Shown here piece after piece: positions 61,132-64,000 of a stretch of DNA of 64,000 bases; positions within the stretch are counted from its first letter, which is position 1, and each line of letters opens with the position of its first letter. The translations under genes and the position numbers were made by a program. The notes beneath the pieces are model-generated. The model had not been told where the DNA came from, ran no database searches, and worked only from the letters and a program-made list of their open reading frames with translations. The stretch comes from Bacteroidales bacterium. Its GTDB lineage: Bacteria; Bacteroidota; Bacteroidia; Bacteroidales; UBA932. Location: the NCBI GenBank assembly GCA_017437125.1, contig JAFSBV010000025.1, forward strand, positions 62,001 to 126,000. The letters run 5' to 3'.

Positions 61132-64000
61132 ATGGCAAATGAGAAAAAATTCGTCACTTGTGACGGTAACTGGGCAGCTGCGCACATCGCCTACCTTTTC
61201 AGTGAGCATGCAGCGATCTACCCTATCACGCCTTCTTCGACCATGGCGGAATATGTGGACGAGTGGGCAGCTCAGGGAAAGAAGAACCTCTTCGGTGAGG
61301 TTGTGAAGGTAACAGAGATGCAGAGTGAGGGTGGTGCTGCCGGTGCAGTACACGGTTCTCTTCAGGCTGGTGCCCTTACAACCACATTCACAGCATCCCA
61401 GGGTCTTCTCCTCATGATCCCTAACATGTACAAGATCGCAGGAGAAATGCTTCCTACCGTATTCCATGTTTCAGCACGTGCTCTTGCATCGCACGCACTT
61501 TCCATCTTCGGTGACCATCAGGACGTGATGGCATGCCGCCAGACAGGATTTGCAATGCTTGCATCAGCTTCAGTTCAGGAAGCTCTCGACATGGCCGCAG
61601 TGGCACATCTCTCTGCCATCAAGTCAAGCATTCCTTTCCTCCACTTCTTCGACGGTTTCCGTACTTCTCACGAGATCCAGAAGATCGAGCTCATCGATGA
61701 GGCTGCCCTCAAGGATATGGTAAGCACAAAGTCACTCGCAAAGTTCCGCGCAAAGGCTCTTTCACCAGACGCTCCTGTAACACGCGGTACAGCACAGAAC
61801 GGTGACGTTTATTTCCAGGCTCGCGAGGCTTGTAACCAGTATTATGATGCAGTTCCAGACGTAGTGGCACGCTATATGGGCGAGATCAGCGAGCTTACAG
61901 GCCGCGACTACCGTCCGTTCGACTACTACGGAGATCCTGAAGCAGAGAACATCATCGTTGCAATGGGTTCCGTTACCGAGACAATCAAGGAGACCATCGA
62001 CTACCTCGCAGCTCAGGGCAAGAAGGTCGGCGTGATGATCGTACGCCTCTACAGGCCATTCTCTGCAAAGTACTTCATGAAGGCACTTCCTAAGAGCGTG
62101 AAGAGAATCGCCGTTATCGACAGGACCAAGGAGCCAGGTGCCCTCGGAGAACCTCTCTTCCTTGACATCAAGACCCTCTTCCAGGGCGTTGAGAACGCAC
62201 CGCTCGTGATCGGCGGACGCTATGGTCTTTCTTCTAAGGACACTACTCCTGCACAGATCGTTTCAATCTATGAGAACCTCGAGATGGCTGAGCCTAAGGA
62301 CGGTTTCACAATCGGAATCGTTGACGACGTGACATTCAAGTCTCTCCCTCAGAAGGAGGAGTTCTCTATCGTGAAGCCAGGTACAACAGAGTGCAAGTTC
62401 TTCGGTCTCGGTTCTGACGGTACTGTAGGTGCAAACAAGAACACCATCAAGATCATCGGTGACAACACTCCTAAGTACTGCCAGGCATATTTCGACTATG
62501 ACTCGAAGAAGTCAGGCGGATACACATGTTCACACCTCCGTTTCGGTGACCTCCCTATCAAGGCTCCTTACCTCGTAGGTACTCCGGACTTCGTTGCATG
62601 CCACGTTCCTTCATACCTCACAAAGTATGACGTGCTCAAGGGCATCAAGGAGAACGGTACACTCCTCCTCAACAGCCTCTGGGATGAAGAAGAGACACTC
62701 AAGAGGATCCCTGACCATGTAAAGGCTATCATCGGAAAGAAGAACATCACCCTCTATATCATCAACGCTACAAAGATCGCTGCAGAGATCGGACTCGGCG
62801 GACGTACAAACACCATCCTCCAGTCTGCATTCTTCAAGATCACAGGCATCATCCCTTACGAGGAGGCTGTAGGCTACATGAAGAAGGCTATCGTGAAGAG
62901 CTACGGCAAGAAGGGTGAGCACATCGTGAACATGAACTACGCTGCAGTTGACAGAGGTGGCGAATATACAAAGGTCGAGATCCCTGCTGACTGGAAGGAC
63001 ATCACCGCCAAGTTCGAGAATCCTAACAAGGACCGTCTCGCTCCTGCATTCGTGAAGGAGATCGCTGACGTTGTAAACGCTCAGACCGGCGACACCCTCC
63101 CTGTAAGCGCATTCAACGAGTATGTTGACGGTACTATCCCTGCAGGCACGACCGCTTATGAGAAGCGTGGTGTTGCAGTGAAGGTTCCTGAATGGCAGGC
63201 TGACAACTGTATCCAGTGCAACAGCTGTGCATTCGTTTGTCCTCACGCTGCCATCCGTCCGTTCCTCCTCACTGACGAGGAAGCTGCAAACGCACCTGAG
63301 GGTCTCAAGCTTCAGGACGGCAAGGCTACATTCAAGGCATACAAGTTCGCTCTCAGCGTTTCAGTCCTCGACTGTACAGGTTGCGGCAACTGTGCCGACG
63401 TCTGCCCATCGAAGGAGAAGGCTCTCGTAATGAAGCCGCTCGGAACACAGGAGGCAGAGCAGAAGAACTTCGACTATCTGCACTCACACATCGGATACAA
63501 GGACAACGTCCAGCCTAAGACAGGCAACGTGAAGAACGCTCAGTTCGCACAGCCTCTCTTCGAGTTCTCAGGAGCTTGTGCTGGTTGCGGTGAGACACCT
63601 TATATCAAGACTATAACACAGCTCTTCGGTGATCACATGATGATCGCGAACGCTACAGGATGTTCATCTATTTATGGTGCATCATTCCCTGCAGCTCCAT
63701 ACTGCAAGAACAACGAGGGTCACGGTCCGGCTTGGGCCAACTCACTCTTCGAGGACTTCTGCGAGTTCGGTCTCGGTATGAAGCTCGGTTCTGACAGGGC
63801 ACGTATGACTGTTGCGAAGCTCATGGAGCAGGGTCTCAGCTGCACTTGCTGCACTGACGAGATGAAGGCTCTCTTCACTCAGTGGCTCGAGAACAAGGAG
63901 GATGCAAAGGTTACACGCGAGGTTGCCGACAAGCTCATTCCTCTCTGCGAGGGTTGCGGATGCGACGTATGCAAGGGTCTCGTTGAGTACAAGACATTCA
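61132..64000 (+). CDS. nifJ: Pyruvate:ferredoxin (flavodoxin) oxidoreductase, single chain, cut at window end
   Basis: Oxidatively decarboxylates pyruvate to acetyl-CoA and reduces ferredoxin, a central anaerobic energy step. 956 codons are visible and the frame is open to base 64000; full proteins are about 1180 residues. Domains in order: N-terminal pyruvate-binding part (AIYPITPSSTMAEYVDEWAA, TEMQSEGGAAGAVHGSLQAG), domain II (GALGEPLFLDIKTLFQ), the EKR region (GTTAYEKRGVAVKVPEWQ), the two-[4Fe-4S] ferredoxin domain (CIQCNSCAFVCPHAAIRP and LDCTGCGNCADVCPSKEKAL), and the start of the TPP-binding domain (FSGACAGCGETPYIK, NATGCSSIYGASFPAAPY). It is a strict-anaerobe trait. Highly regular codon use suggests strong expression. 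Confidence 0.97.
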   Translation, partial: MANEKKFVTCDGNWAAAHIAYLFSEHAAIYPITPSSTMAEYVDEWAAQGKKNLFGEVVKVTEMQSEGGAAGAVHGSLQAGALTTTFTASQGLLLMIPNMYKIAGEMLPTVFHVSARALASHALSIFGDHQDVMACRQTGFAMLASASVQEALDMAAVAHLSAIKSSIPFLHFFDGFRTSHEIQKIELIDEAALKDMVSTKSLAKFRAKALSPDAPVTRGTAQNGDVYFQAREACNQYYDAVPDVVARYMGEISELTGRDYRPFDYYGDPEAENIIVAMGSVTETIKETIDYLAAQGKKVGVMIVRLYRPFSAKYFMKALPKSVKRIAVIDRTKEPGALGEPLFLDIKTLFQGVENAPLVIGGRYGLSSKDTTPAQIVSIYENLEMAEPKDGFTIGIVDDVTFKSLPQKEEFSIVKPGTTECKFFGLGSDGTVGANKNTIKIIGDNTPKYCQAYFDYDSKKSGGYTCSHLRFGDLPIKAPYLVGTPDFVACHVPSYLTKYDVLKGIKENGTLLLNSLWDEEETLKRIPDHVKAIIGKKNITLYIINATKIAAEIGLGGRTNTILQSAFFKITGIIPYEEAVGYMKKAIVKSYGKKGEHIVNMNYAAVDRGGEYTKVEIPADWKDITAKFENPNKDRLAPAFVKEIADVVNAQTGDTLPVSAFNEYVDGTIPAGTTAYEKRGVAVKVPEWQADNCIQCNSCAFVCPHAAIRPFLLTDEEAANAPEGLKLQDGKATFKAYKFALSVSVLDCTGCGNCADVCPSKEKALVMKPLGTQEAEQKNFDYLHSHIGYKDNVQPKTGNVKNAQFAQPLFEFSGACAGCGETPYIKTITQLFGDHMMIANATGCSSIYGASFPAAPYCKNNEGHGPAWANSLFEDFCEFGLGMKLGSDRARMTVAKLMEQGLSCTCCTDEMKALFTQWLENKEDAKVTREVADKLIPLCEGCGCDVCKGLVEYKTF

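Noticed and set aside
62611-63246. 211-codon minus-strand reading frame inside the pyruvate:ferredoxin oxidoreductase gene
   Set aside because: Antisense shadow caused by the strong codon bias of a highly expressed gene.
1-64000. CRISPR array, complete insertion sequence or prophage
   Set aside because: No regularly spaced repeats, no transposase or integrase frame and no phage structural genes were seen.

Overview
The window looks like a chromosomal segment of a Bacteroidota bacterium, most likely order Bacteroidales. The signs are promoters of the form TTTG-N19-TAnnTTTG, a UpxY-type NusG paralogue heading a capsule/exopolysaccharide locus, a SecA of about 1090 residues with a C-terminal zinc motif, a tmRNA tag ending YALAA, and a single-chain pyruvate:ferredoxin oxidoreductase. 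The genus cannot be fixed from what is visible.

Positions 1-44268 hold one large surface-polysaccharide locus, read almost entirely on the minus strand, so it runs from 44268 down to 1. It begins 20 bases after the 3' end of the tmRNA gene. The order is: UpxY antiterminator, SLBB outer-membrane exporter, Wzz-like co-polymerase, membrane 4,6-dehydratase, rmlC, rmlA, a decayed TIR gene, a GDP-mannose enzyme, an rmlA-rmlB chimera and galE. After a 438-bp gap comes the variable block (32362 to 12859): an Fe-S/FrhB-acyltransferase fusion, Wzx flippase, SDR, SGNH-like protein, pyruvyl transferase family protein, glycosyltransferases, Wzy polymerase, acetyltransferases, and a dTDP-3-acetamido-3,6-dideoxyhexose cassette (two fdtA, fdtC, fdtB). 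An aminotransferase and a PglC-type initiating sugar transferase follow. A second mannose-1-phosphate guanylyltransferase and a second, truncated SLBB exporter close the left end, separated by a plus-strand M14 peptidase lipoprotein.

Between the initiating transferase (10909) and the left guanylyltransferase (4561) lies about 6.3 kb of accessory cargo unrelated to sugar chemistry. It holds a ParE/ParD pair, an Abi-alpha-like protein in a two-gene unit with a potassium-channel-like membrane protein, and a tightly overlapping three-gene module (TIGR04255-like plus two unrecognised proteins). Gene remnants and short repeats lie among them. The two multigene units are the best candidates here for an undescribed, probably defensive, system. 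Several locus genes are visibly decaying: the rmlA-rmlB chimera, an in-frame amber stop in a nucleotidyltransferase, GNAT, TIR and aminotransferase remnants. Three homopolymeric C/G tracts of 9-10 bases suggest slipped-strand variation.

Positions 44289-64000 look like ordinary core genome: tmRNA, tRNA-Val, secA-bactofilin-M48 peptidase, pdxA-rnhA-rmlD-outer-membrane protein, recG-WYL regulator, an S9 peptidase lipoprotein, an S24-like regulator with no serine nucleophile, tRNA-Arg, fabD and the start of pyruvate:ferredoxin oxidoreductase (cut by the window end). rmlD sits in this core part while rmlA and rmlC sit in the locus. No intact rmlB is present, so dTDP-4-keto-6-deoxyglucose must depend on a copy outside the window.
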